A stretch of DNA of 14,393 nucleotides from JBNKDD01 sp050288085. GTDB taxonomy: Bacteria; Chloroflexota; Anaerolineae; Aggregatilineales; UBA3940. The position numbers were made by a program, and so were the translations under genes. Shown one piece after another: positions 1-6,459 of the stretch. Each line of letters begins with the position of its first letter. The first letter of the stretch is position 1. A model generated the notes under the pieces. That model saw only the letters and a program-made list of their open reading frames with translations, was not told where the DNA came from and searched no databases. The stretch spans positions 1 through 14,393 of the forward strand of contig JBNKDD010000141.1 of NCBI GenBank assembly GCA_050288085.1. The letters are read 5' to 3'.

Positions 1-44
1 AAGGTGTCGCATCACGGGGGGTCTTGTAATTTCACCGCACTGTA

Positions 45-1010
45 CTAATTCCCCACAGCCGCATCAAAATAATCAAGAATGAAGGTCAGCAGGTCGGGCT
101 CCTGACCCAGGCCGAACATCTCCATGCCATGCTCACGGCCTGTGAAAATGGTGGATTGGTAGTTCGGTGCGCCGACATCGGCCCCGGCGTTGCAAGCCTC
201 AGCGGAGGGCGTATCGCCGTCGGTGGCGAAGCAGGCAATCGACAGATCACCGGCCAGACCAACCTGCTCGGCGTAATCCAGGCCGATATAGCCACCCGGT
301 GATAGTGAGATCACAGCGAGGCAGGCTGGGTCCCTGGCTCCATCGAGGATGCAGCCGTCAAGCGCCCCATCAGCGCCGATGCTGGCCCCCACCGTCATGA
401 TGGCGTTGGGATCAGCTCCTTCGAGAGTCTTGGCGTGAGCGACCGCTGCCTGGGCATCCATATAGGCTTTTTGACGATCACCCGCCGGGCTGTCCCCGAA
501 TCCTCGAAAATCAAAGGTCAGCACGCCATAGCTGATATCACCGCGATCTTGCAGCGCCGGGCTGGCAAGCACGCCAATGCTGGCGATTTCATCCTGGCGG
601 TTTTGCATGATCAGCGCCAGTTGCGGCCAATCATGTCCCTCGGCAAACCAGTCTCCTTGCGTGCCGGGAGCCCAATGCATCATGACAATGATCGGCGCGG
701 GATTGACGGCTGCTGGGAAATAGATACCGGTTAACTCAACGCCGTCCTCGGTCACAATGGTTTGTTCAATCGGATCGGCGGGCAGCGGTTCAAGGACGGG
801 TTCAGGTGTTGGTTCTTCGGTCGGAGTTGGTTCTTCGGCGGGGGCTTCCTCAACGACCGCTTCTTCAGGCTCGGCCTGCTCGACGGTGGCTTCTTCTGCC
901 GGAACCTCCATCCCCATGTCATCGGCTTGGGGTGCAGCGGTGGGTGTTCCACAGGCGGTCAATAAGGCGATCAGAAGGCATAGACTGATGGTTATCAGGG
1001 GCTTACTCAT
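45..1010 (-). CDS. Lipoprotein alpha/beta hydrolase (dienelactone-hydrolase-like)
   Basis: A 321-residue secreted hydrolase anchored by lipid. Residues 1-20 are a lipoprotein signal with lipobox LTAC (Cys20). Residues about 30-80 form a low-complexity Glu/Pro/Ala/Thr linker that would hold the enzyme off the membrane. The rest is an alpha/beta hydrolase: an oxyanion-type HWAPG near 112-116, the nucleophile elbow GASIGA with Ser210, a probable acid in the ATDGD segment (Asp264 or Asp266), and His294 in REHGME. The FDFRGFGDSP segment (167-175) is typical of the fold. The substrate cannot be told from sequence; an ester or peptide-like bond is expected from the family. The ATG at 1008-1010 has AAGGAGA about 11 nt upstream and starts exactly at the signal peptide. 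The fold is sure, the specificity unknown. Confidence 0.85.
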   Translation of the reverse strand: MSKPLITISLCLLIALLTACGTPTAAPQADDMGMEVPAEEATVEQAEPEEAVVEEAPAEEPTPTEEPTPEPVLEPLPADPIEQTIVTEDGVELTGIYFPAAVNPAPIIVMMHWAPGTQGDWFAEGHDWPQLALIMQNRQDEIASIGVLASPALQDRGDISYGVLTFDFRGFGDSPAGDRQKAYMDAQAAVAHAKTLEGADPNAIMTVGASIGADGALDGCILDGARDPACLAVISLSPGGYIGLDYAEQVGLAGDLSIACFATDGDTPSAEACNAGADVGAPNYQSTIFTGREHGMEMFGLGQEPDLLTFILDYFDAAVGN

Positions 1011-1027
1011 CGTTACCTATTCTCCTT

Positions 1028-1055
1028 ATAGTAGGTCAAACATCCCATACTTCAA
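1028..1055 (-). promoter_or_regulatory. Candidate sigma70-type promoter for the lipoprotein hydrolase
   Basis: On the minus strand, TTGAAG (1050-1055) and TACTAT (1028-1033) are separated by 16 nt. The -10 box almost touches the AGGAGA ribosome site, so a normal start point near 1021 would leave a leader of only about 11 nt and lose part of that site. The boxes are good but the geometry is awkward, so confidence is modest. Confidence 0.35.
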
Positions 1056-1097
1056 GGTAGCATAGGGGAGATGGTTTGGCAAGGTGGGGTGTGGCAG

Positions 1098-1186
1098 ACC
1101 CCCCATCGCTTCTCGCGCTGATACGCTCACCGCGATTCGCCCCCCTTGTAAGGGGGGCAGATACCGCTTTAGCGGTGGCGGGGGGT
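1098..1186. repeat. GC-rich palindromic intergenic repeat (REP/MITE-like)
   Basis: The unit is bounded by an inverted pair, ACCCCCC (1098-1104) and GGGGGGT (1180-1186). Inside are two perfect hairpins: CCCCCCTT/AAGGGGGG (1140-1157, 2-nt loop) and ACCGCT/AGCGGT (just before 1180, 2-nt loop). It has no coding potential and lies between two minus-strand genes. The architecture resembles dispersed palindromic elements of bacterial genomes. Only one copy is in this window, so its repeated nature is inferred. There is no U-tract, so it is a poor intrinsic terminator. Confidence 0.55.
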
Positions 1187-1200
1187 ACTGTATAAGAATA

Positions 1201-1851
1201 TTACTCGCTGATATACGCCAGGAGTTCAGAAATAGCCGGGGATAAATCCGGGGTGCTGAGCGTCAAAGAGGCGGCCTGATTGACCGAGTCATGCGGGGAG
1301 GCAACCGCCGCGCTCCAACCCACCTCCCGGAACATCTTCGCATCGGCGGGGCCATCCCCTAACGCGATGCACTCGGCGGGCTTCAGGCCATTTTGCTGCA
1401 TGATGCGGGCGGTAATCTCGCCTTTCCCTTCTTCCGGGACGACGGTACGAAATTCGCCGGTCAGCCGCCCATCAGCATGAATCAGCCTGTTAGATAAAGC
1501 CGCAAACGCCTTGATCTCTGCCGCTACCGGATCGACATGCAGATTCAACCCGCTGCTGATCAATACGATCCGCGTACCGATCTCGTGAAGCTGATCGATT
1601 AATTCCTTTGCGCCGGGCATCCAGGGAATCTGGGAGAAGAGTGTCGTAATGTGGCTGACTTCCTGCCCTGCCCACAAAGCGACATCCAACTGCCCCCACT
1701 GATCGTAATCAATCTCCCCACGCTGAACCATCTCAAAGTGGGTTGAAGCTTGTTCTTCCGTGCCCAGTTTTTGATGCAGGTAAACATACGGATCACGCTC
1801 CATTTTGAGCGTGCCGTCTACATCAAAAAAGGCAAACTTGATCGGAGGCAT
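1201..1851 (-). CDS. HAD-superfamily phosphatase (phosphoserine-phosphatase-like)
   Basis: A 216-residue cytoplasmic HAD hydrolase with all four motifs. Motif I is FFDVDGT (Asp10 nucleophile, Asp12), motif II is LISSG (Ser99/Ser100), motif III is Lys143 and motif IV is GDGPAD (Asp166, Asp170). The helical cap between motifs I and II (about 20-80) has the size seen in SerB-like phosphatases, so a small phosphorylated metabolite is the likely substrate. The exact one cannot be assigned. The ATG (1849-1851) begins 3 nt after the stop codon of the upstream M23 peptidase gene and has only a weak ribosome site, so translation is probably coupled to that gene. Downstream lies the palindromic repeat and no T-rich terminator. 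Confidence 0.85.
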   Translation of the reverse strand: MPPIKFAFFDVDGTLKMERDPYVYLHQKLGTEEQASTHFEMVQRGEIDYDQWGQLDVALWAGQEVSHITTLFSQIPWMPGAKELIDQLHEIGTRIVLISSGLNLHVDPVAAEIKAFAALSNRLIHADGRLTGEFRTVVPEEGKGEITARIMQQNGLKPAECIALGDGPADAKMFREVGWSAAVASPHDSVNQAASLTLSTPDLSPAISELLAYISE

Positions 1852-1854
1852 GGG

Positions 1855-2946
1855 CTAAAATCCAATATAAGCTGCCGGGTTATCCGGCTCGTGGCCCCAA
1901 CGCATTTCAAAGTGAAGGTGCGTGCCGCTGCTGGTGCCGGTCGATCCGACTGCACCGACGGACTCCCCGCGTGAGACGGTTTGGCCGCATCCAGCCCCCG
2001 CCGAGCTCAAGTGGGCGTAGTAGCTTGTCCAACCGCCGCCGTGATCGAGCACCACCAGGATGCCATAACCCCAACTATCATCCACCCAGCCGGAGAATAT
2101 CACCACACCGGTGTCAGCCGCCAGCACCGGCATGCCCACATCAGCCGCGAGATCAACGCCGGAGTGCCCTAAGTAGAATCCCTGCGTGATTGTGTATGAG
2201 CCGGGTGCTATTGGCGGTGCCCAGACTCCTGTGCCACCTGACCCGGCTATACCGGCAGCACACGAACCGCCCATCCCCGGCATGAAGGGATAGGTAACCT
2301 CGCCGGTTTCTGGATTGATCACCTGCTCCACTGGGGGAGGCTCAATTATTATTACATCGCTGACACCACCGGGCACGACAATCTGCATCCCCCAGGGCGG
2401 GATATCGTCAGCGGTGTGACCTTCCAGATAGTTGTACTCGTAGTCGAGGATCGTCTTCGGCTCGACGCGGTAGTTATCGGCGATCCATTGGATGGTGCGT
2501 ATCCCATCGGCAGTATGGTAGACCCCATCGACCGGCATAATGACCAGTTCGACGCCGGGTTGCAGCCTGTGGACGTTGTAGTGCAGTGTGTCAACATTTG
2601 ACCATAACAGGGTTTCAGGCTTAAGCCCGAACTTATCCGCAATGGCAAACAACGTATCACCGGCCTGGACGGTGTAAATTGATACCCGGTTGCGTGCCCG
2701 GTCGGGGATGGTCGTGTAGGCCACTGGTTGACGCTCGACTGCCGCATCAGGCTGCCAGTCGTCTGAATCGCCGACCACTGCCACTTGCAAGCCCGTGCTG
2801 ATAGGCCGGGTTGATGCCGCAACATCGGACCCCAATAGCAGTCGTACCGGGCCCAAGACCATCGCCGTCAGGCCCAGGATGCCAACCGCAATTGCCGTCG
2901 CCGTCAAATTCTTGCGGAAAAATGTGGTGATTTGCCGTCCAAACAT
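1855..2946 (-). CDS. LysM/M23 (LytM-type) cell-wall peptidase, copy 1
   Basis: A 363-residue peptidoglycan hydrolase. A membrane anchor spans residues about 14-38. A LysM repeat starts at YTVQAGDTLFAIA (91-103) and ends near 138. A second, weaker LysM-like stretch (about 146-193) follows. The C-terminal M23 domain (about 250-363) carries the zinc ligands and catalytic residues expected for LytM: His261 and Asp265 in HSGVD, His312 in YAHLS, and His343/His345 in HLHFE. All are present, so an active glycyl-type endopeptidase is expected outside the cell. It is a close paralogue of the gene at 3042-4184: over the last 104 residues I count 91 identical by eye. It lacks about 15 N-terminal residues of that copy. 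A weak GGATAG stands in for a ribosome site. It is probably cotranscribed with that copy and with the HAD gene. Confidence 0.9.
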   Translation of the reverse strand: MFGRQITTFFRKNLTATAIAVGILGLTAMVLGPVRLLLGSDVAASTRPISTGLQVAVVGDSDDWQPDAAVERQPVAYTTIPDRARNRVSIYTVQAGDTLFAIADKFGLKPETLLWSNVDTLHYNVHRLQPGVELVIMPVDGVYHTADGIRTIQWIADNYRVEPKTILDYEYNYLEGHTADDIPPWGMQIVVPGGVSDVIIIEPPPVEQVINPETGEVTYPFMPGMGGSCAAGIAGSGGTGVWAPPIAPGSYTITQGFYLGHSGVDLAADVGMPVLAADTGVVIFSGWVDDSWGYGILVVLDHGGGWTSYYAHLSSAGAGCGQTVSRGESVGAVGSTGTSSGTHLHFEMRWGHEPDNPAAYIGF

Positions 2947-2968
2947 TTACTATCTATCCAACATTGTT

Positions 2969-3019
2969 CGTAGGGGCGCTTCGTGAAGCGCCCTGGGCGG
3001 CTCACGAGCCGCCCCTACG
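2969..3019. repeat. 51-bp double-hairpin palindromic element between the M23 paralogues
   Basis: Terminal inverted repeats CGTAGGGGC (2969-2977) and GCCCCTACG (3011-3019) enclose two tandem perfect hairpins: GGGCGCTT/AAGCGCCC (2974-2993, loop CGTG) and GGGCGGCT/AGCCGCCC (2995-3014, loop CACG). The loops are reverse complements of each other. It occupies over half of the 95-bp gap between the duplicated genes. I recall similar GTAGGGGC-type palindromes as dispersed elements in other genomes, but cannot confirm copy number here. No T-tract follows, so it is more likely an interspersed repeat or a processing or pausing site than a terminator. Confidence 0.65.
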
Positions 3020-3041
3020 GTAATTTGCGGTAGGTTGGTTC

Positions 3042-4184
3042 TTAGAACCCGACATAAGCCGCCGGGTTATCCGGTTCGTGGCCCCAACGCATTTCAAAGT
3101 GAAGGTGCGGGCCGCTGCTGTTACCGGTCGATCCGACCGCGCCGACGTACTCCCCGCGTGAGACAACCTGGCCGCATCCGGCCCCCGCCGAACTCAAGTG
3201 AGCATAGTAGCTCGTCCAGCCGTTGCCATGATCGAGCACCACCAGGATACCGTAGCCCCAACTGGCATCGACCCAGCCGGAGAATACCACCACCCCGCTA
3301 TCAGCGGCGATCACCGGTGTGCCGACCGGCGCAGCCAGGTCAATGCCGGAGTGCCCGAAGTAGTATCCCTGGGTGAAGGCATACGAACCCGGCGAAATTG
3401 GCGGAGCCCAGACCCCGCTTCCGCCTGACCCGACGATACCCGATGCACACGAGCCGCCCATCCCCGGCATGAAGGCATACGAAACCGCGCCGGTGCTTGA
3501 ATCGACCACCTCTTGAACCGGGGGAGTCCAGTCAACGGCATCGCTGATACCGCCGGGTATCACGATCCGCATCCCCCAGGGTGGGATATCGGCAGCGGTG
3601 TAATCCTCTAAATCGTTGTATTCGGAATTGAGGATCGTCTCTGGATCGACGCCATAATTATCGGCGATCCACTGGATGGTGCGCACCCCGTCGGCAGTAT
3701 GATAGACCCCATCCACCGGCATGATGAACAGGTCGATGCCGGGTTGCAGCATGTGGACGTTGTTATGCAGCGAGTCCGAGTTTGCCCATAACAGGGTGTT
3801 TGGCTCAACCCCAAAGTTCTCGGCGATGGCAAACAGCGTATCACCGGCCTGGACGGTGTAAGTCGATACCCGGTTGCGTGTCCGGTCAGGGATGGTCGTG
3901 TAGGCCACCGGTTTGCGCTCGACCACCGCGTCAGACTGCCAGCCGTCCGAATCGCCACCCGCTACTTGCAAGCCTGTGCCGATGGGCAGAACCGATTCCT
4001 CGCCGGTCAGGTCGCCGCTCTCTACCAATAATAAACGCACCGGCCCTAATACCACCGCCGTCAGGCCCAGAATGCCGACTGCAATAGCCGTTGCGGTAAA
4101 ATTCTTGCGGAAAAATTCGATGATCTGCTGCCCGGTTAAAGCCAGTTTTTTCCGGGGAACAAAGGTTTCGTCGGTTTGATCCAT
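3042..4184 (-). CDS. LysM/M23 (LytM-type) cell-wall peptidase, copy 2
   Basis: A 380-residue paralogue of the downstream gene with the same order of parts: a basic N-terminus, a membrane segment at about 29-54, a LysM repeat at about 108-156 (YTVQAGDTLFAIAENFGV), a second LysM-like region (about 163-210), a Gly/Ser-rich spacer, and the M23 domain (about 267-380). The metal and catalytic set is complete: His278, Asp282, His329, His360 and His362. The likely role is cleavage of peptidoglycan cross-links on the outer face of the membrane, with LysM holding the enzyme to glycan. The ATG (4182-4184) has TAGGGTGA at good spacing. A near-consensus promoter and a nested hairpin lie upstream, so this is the first gene of the M23-M23-HAD unit. 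Confidence 0.92.
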   Translation of the reverse strand: MDQTDETFVPRKKLALTGQQIIEFFRKNFTATAIAVGILGLTAVVLGPVRLLLVESGDLTGEESVLPIGTGLQVAGGDSDGWQSDAVVERKPVAYTTIPDRTRNRVSTYTVQAGDTLFAIAENFGVEPNTLLWANSDSLHNNVHMLQPGIDLFIMPVDGVYHTADGVRTIQWIADNYGVDPETILNSEYNDLEDYTAADIPPWGMRIVIPGGISDAVDWTPPVQEVVDSSTGAVSYAFMPGMGGSCASGIVGSGGSGVWAPPISPGSYAFTQGYYFGHSGIDLAAPVGTPVIAADSGVVVFSGWVDASWGYGILVVLDHGNGWTSYYAHLSSAGAGCGQVVSRGEYVGAVGSTGNSSGPHLHFEMRWGHEPDNPAAYVGF

Positions 4185-4204
4185 AAATTCACCCTACAAA
4201 TAAA

Positions 4205-4258
4205 CGGTCAGGCTAAAAAGTAAATCACATCGTGATTTACTTTCTGTATCCCTGACCG
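4205..4258 (-). promoter_or_regulatory. Nested inverted repeat in the 5' leader of the M23 operon
   Basis: An inner perfect 12-bp stem (4217-4228 with 4232-4243, 3-nt loop) is AT-rich and built around GTAAATCAC/GTGATTTAC. An outer pair CGGTCAGG (4205-4212) and CCTGACCG (4251-4258) encloses it. Read on the minus strand, the inner stem ends in five T residues and the outer stem closes about 13 nt before the ribosome site. It lies between the predicted promoter and the start codon. It could be an attenuator, an RNA structure that gates translation, or a dimeric repressor operator. The structure is seen directly; the role is inferred. Confidence 0.6.
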
Positions 4259-4280
4259 GTGTTTTCGTTCACTTTCCCCC

Positions 4281-4309
4281 ATAGTATCGCGCACGCGGTG
4301 AAGCGTCAA
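4281..4309 (-). promoter_or_regulatory. Near-consensus sigma70-type promoter for the M23-M23-HAD operon
   Basis: On the minus strand TTGACG (4304-4309) and TACTAT (4281-4286) are separated by exactly 17 nt. The start point would fall near 4274, giving a leader of about 90 nt that contains the nested hairpin. It lies after the stop of the FGE-like gene, in the only long gap on this side. Confidence 0.65.
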
Positions 4310-4389
4310 GCGCGCGCATAAGGGGCGTAGAGGGATTGTCAGGTGAACCTGTGCCTGTGACTTATCAAGTAGAAGTCGGGAGACAACAC

Positions 4390-5154
4390 CTAATCAAAGG
4401 GGATTTTGTGTCCAAAACACAGCCTAAACCCTACCTTTAATCCTTTGTGCTCTTTTTTGACATTATCGCCACTACAATCAGAGAAAACGAAGGTTGAAGG
4501 GTAGTCGCCGAAAGAGCCGCCACGTACATTTCGAGTCTCTTCACTGTACTCTGCTACGTAATCGATGGTTGGTTCAGTTGGGCGGAAATACCCACCATCA
4601 TCGTAACACCATTCAACGACATTTCCCTGCATATCATACAAGCCAAATGCGTTGGCTTTCTTCAGTCCTACATCCATTAAGCCGGCAGCATTGCCATAAT
4701 GCCAGGCAATTTCATCCAGGTCAACTTCGCTCCGTGAATAGCCGGGCCCCTTATAGGCGTATTCCCACTCTGCTTCGGTGTTAAGCCGAAAATGGTATTG
4801 CTCTGGAAGCTGTCCCTGTGTTTTCTGGTTTAAGCTGTCGCAAAATGCTATGGCGTCGTGCCAATTGACATTCACAACAGGCTTATTGGCTCCAAATGCA
4901 ACATCATCCGGCATGGTGTGCATGACGGATTCCCAGTGGGCCTGTGTCACGGGATATATACCAAGCCAATAGCCATGAGTCAGTGTGACAGTAAATTGGT
5001 GGTTGACATCGGGAATGTAGTATCTATCCGTTTCCGGGCATCCCATGACAAAGGTTCCTGGTTTTATCCAGGCCATTTGTAACGGTTTGGTATTTTCAGC
5101 CAGGTTATCGAGAGGCAGAACGAAGGGGACGCCCTCGCTAATCTTCAACGCCAT
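4390..5154 (-). CDS. FGE/SUMF1-fold protein lacking the catalytic cysteines
   Basis: A 254-residue formylglycine-generating-enzyme (FGE-sulfatase, DUF323) domain filling the whole protein. Family landmarks occur in order: WIKPGTFVMG (29-38), YWLGIYPVTQAHWESVM (62-78), PVVNVNWHDAIAFCD (92-106), RLNTEAEWEYA (123-133), NAFGLYDMQGNVVEWC (168-183), RGGSF (211-215) and GFRLCF (242-247). There is no signal peptide, so it is cytoplasmic. True FGE has two active-site cysteines just after the GGS motif. Aligned by motif, those positions are Asp217 and Phe222 here, so sulfatase-activating chemistry is unlikely. A binding role or another reaction of the superfamily fits better. The ATG follows the exporter's stop by 3 nt, with GGGGAAG inside the exporter's last codons, so the two are probably translationally coupled. 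Confidence 0.85.
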   Translation of the reverse strand: MALKISEGVPFVLPLDNLAENTKPLQMAWIKPGTFVMGCPETDRYYIPDVNHQFTVTLTHGYWLGIYPVTQAHWESVMHTMPDDVAFGANKPVVNVNWHDAIAFCDSLNQKTQGQLPEQYHFRLNTEAEWEYAYKGPGYSRSEVDLDEIAWHYGNAAGLMDVGLKKANAFGLYDMQGNVVEWCYDDGGYFRPTEPTIDYVAEYSEETRNVRGGSFGDYPSTFVFSDCSGDNVKKEHKGLKVGFRLCFGHKIPFD

Positions 5155-5157
5155 TAG

Positions 5158-6147
5158 CTACTTCCCCGACGCGATAGTAGCCTGCGACTTGTCCTCAATC
5201 GTTAATTTCTCAGCTTCTTCTTGTGGTTCTTTCTGAGTCGTGATCAGCACCACCGCCCCCACAATGATGATCGTAGCGATGATCATCCGCCCATTCATCA
5301 TCTCATCGGCCAGCAGCCAGCCCAGCAGCACCGCGATGATCGGATTCACATAGGCGTAACTGGTTGCACGGGCGGGCGTCGTCACCCGGATCAGCCAGAT
5401 GTAGGCCGAGAAGGCCACGAGCGATCCGAAGGTGATCAGGTAGAGCAGGGCCAGCGCCGACCGCAGCGACACACCCGCCGGGTCGAACCCCCGCCAATCA
5501 CCGGCAATCAGGCTGATGATCAGCAGGAACGCCCCGCCGAGCATCATCTCCATGCCGGTTCCGAGCAGCGGCGAATCGGGAAGCGGGGCCTTACGCGAAT
5601 ACAGCGAACCATTCGACCATAGGAAGGCGGCCATTAGCAGCCCCCCAACCCCGATCAGGCTAATCGTCTGACCCTGTTCCGCGCCGGAAAAGTTGAACGG
5701 ATCGATCAGCAGGATCAACCCGACAAAGCCGATCAGCAGCCCGGCGATCACCTGCCAGCCCGGATTCTTGTGCCCGGAGTACAGCCAATCGAGGAGCACG
5801 ATCCACATTGGTACGGTGGCGATCACCAATGCTGCCAGCCCGGACGGGATGAACTGCTCCGACCAACCGACCAGCCCCGGCCCCCCGCCGACCAGCAGCA
5901 CGCCGATAATCAGTGTCGAGCGCCAGTGAACCGGCTGAGGGCGGGCTGCTCCGCGCAGCCGCATCACCGCATACAGGATCACACCGGCCACCAGGAACCG
6001 GAAACCGGCCATCATAAAAGGCGGGATCGTTTCAATCGCAAAGCGCATTCCCAGATAGGTCGATCCCCAGATGATGTACACGGTCAGCAAGGCCGCCCAT
6101 AGGCTGGCCGGTGATGGCCCGTTGGGTGTGGATTGGTTATCAGACAT
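5158..6147 (-). CDS. EamA-family (DMT superfamily) exporter, YedA-like
   Basis: A 329-residue polytopic inner-membrane protein with two EamA repeats (about 17-150 and 165-305) and about ten predicted membrane helices. The opening segment VYIIWGSTYLGMRFAIETIPPFMMAG (from residue 23) is characteristic of the YedA branch of drug/metabolite exporters, as is the AGFRFLVAGVILY that follows. The family exports small metabolites or amphipathic drugs. The substrate is not readable from sequence. The C-terminal tail after about 310 is charged and cytoplasmic. The ATG (6145-6147) has GGGGGGAG immediately upstream. It is the first gene of a pair with the FGE-like gene. I could not find a convincing promoter for it in the divergent region. 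Confidence 0.85.
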   Translation of the reverse strand: MSDNQSTPNGPSPASLWAALLTVYIIWGSTYLGMRFAIETIPPFMMAGFRFLVAGVILYAVMRLRGAARPQPVHWRSTLIIGVLLVGGGPGLVGWSEQFIPSGLAALVIATVPMWIVLLDWLYSGHKNPGWQVIAGLLIGFVGLILLIDPFNFSGAEQGQTISLIGVGGLLMAAFLWSNGSLYSRKAPLPDSPLLGTGMEMMLGGAFLLIISLIAGDWRGFDPAGVSLRSALALLYLITFGSLVAFSAYIWLIRVTTPARATSYAYVNPIIAVLLGWLLADEMMNGRMIIATIIIVGAVVLITTQKEPQEEAEKLTIEDKSQATIASGK

Positions 6148-6456
6148 AGCTCCCCCCTTTATATTGGTCGGGGATGATATCCCGATTATGGCAGATAAGC
6201 TACCGGTTCAGCCGGGATTATGAGAAATGATTGGATTGCCCCTCCTGCTGCGCAGCTTCCTTTCTTCGTTCAACGGGTGATACAATCCTGTAATAAGAGT
6301 TGCGTTTATAGTGTGCCGGAGTTATAAAGTAAACCAATGCAAGCTTTTTGAGGGATCCGCACTGATTGGCTGCTTGAAGGCTGCCATGACATGAACTATG
6401 TTGTTTTCAGTCCTATATCCTCGCAATCAAATATTTTTATTACCCGGTGAGATGCA
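6148..6456. other. 309-bp divergent intergenic region
   Basis: It separates the minus-strand exporter pair from the plus-strand CLC gene. It contains one reasonable plus-strand promoter (6300-6328) and a long, AT-richer 5' leader for the CLC gene. For the minus strand I see CATAAT-like -10 boxes but no matching -35. I see no small ORF with a ribosome site, no strong hairpin and no repeat shared with the rest of the window. Confidence 0.5.
6300..6328 (+). promoter_or_regulatory. Candidate sigma70-type promoter for the CLC gene
   Basis: TTGCGT (6300-6305) and TATAAA (6323-6328) are separated by 17 nt. Transcription would start near 6335 and give a leader of about 120 nt before the GTG start. 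The spacing is ideal, but the -35 box matches only moderately. Confidence 0.4.
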
Positions 6457-6459
6457 GTG
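6446..6459 (+). promoter_or_regulatory. Ribosome binding site fixing a GTG start
   Basis: GGTGAG (6446-6451) lies 5 nt before GTG (6457-6459). The alternative ATG codons from 6478 are preceded by an A/C-rich stretch with no purine box, which favours the GTG. Confidence 0.6.

Noticed and set aside
757..1065. Plus-strand frames of about 100 codons, rich in Ser/Gly
   Set aside because: They are antisense to the Glu/Pro/Ala linker and signal peptide of the lipoprotein hydrolase. The composition is the mirror of that low-complexity coding sequence, and no ribosome site is present.
1098..1186. Intrinsic terminator for the HAD gene
   Set aside because: The hairpins are strong, but there is no T-tract on the minus strand after any of them. 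I keep it as a repeat.
4390..5154. A genuine sulfatase-activating enzyme
   Set aside because: The two catalytic cysteine positions are Asp and Phe, and no sulfatase gene is in the window.
5221..6102. His/Pro/Arg/Gln-rich plus-strand frames of 110-133 codons
   Set aside because: They are antisense to the EamA exporter. Hydrophobic codons read backwards give this odd composition.
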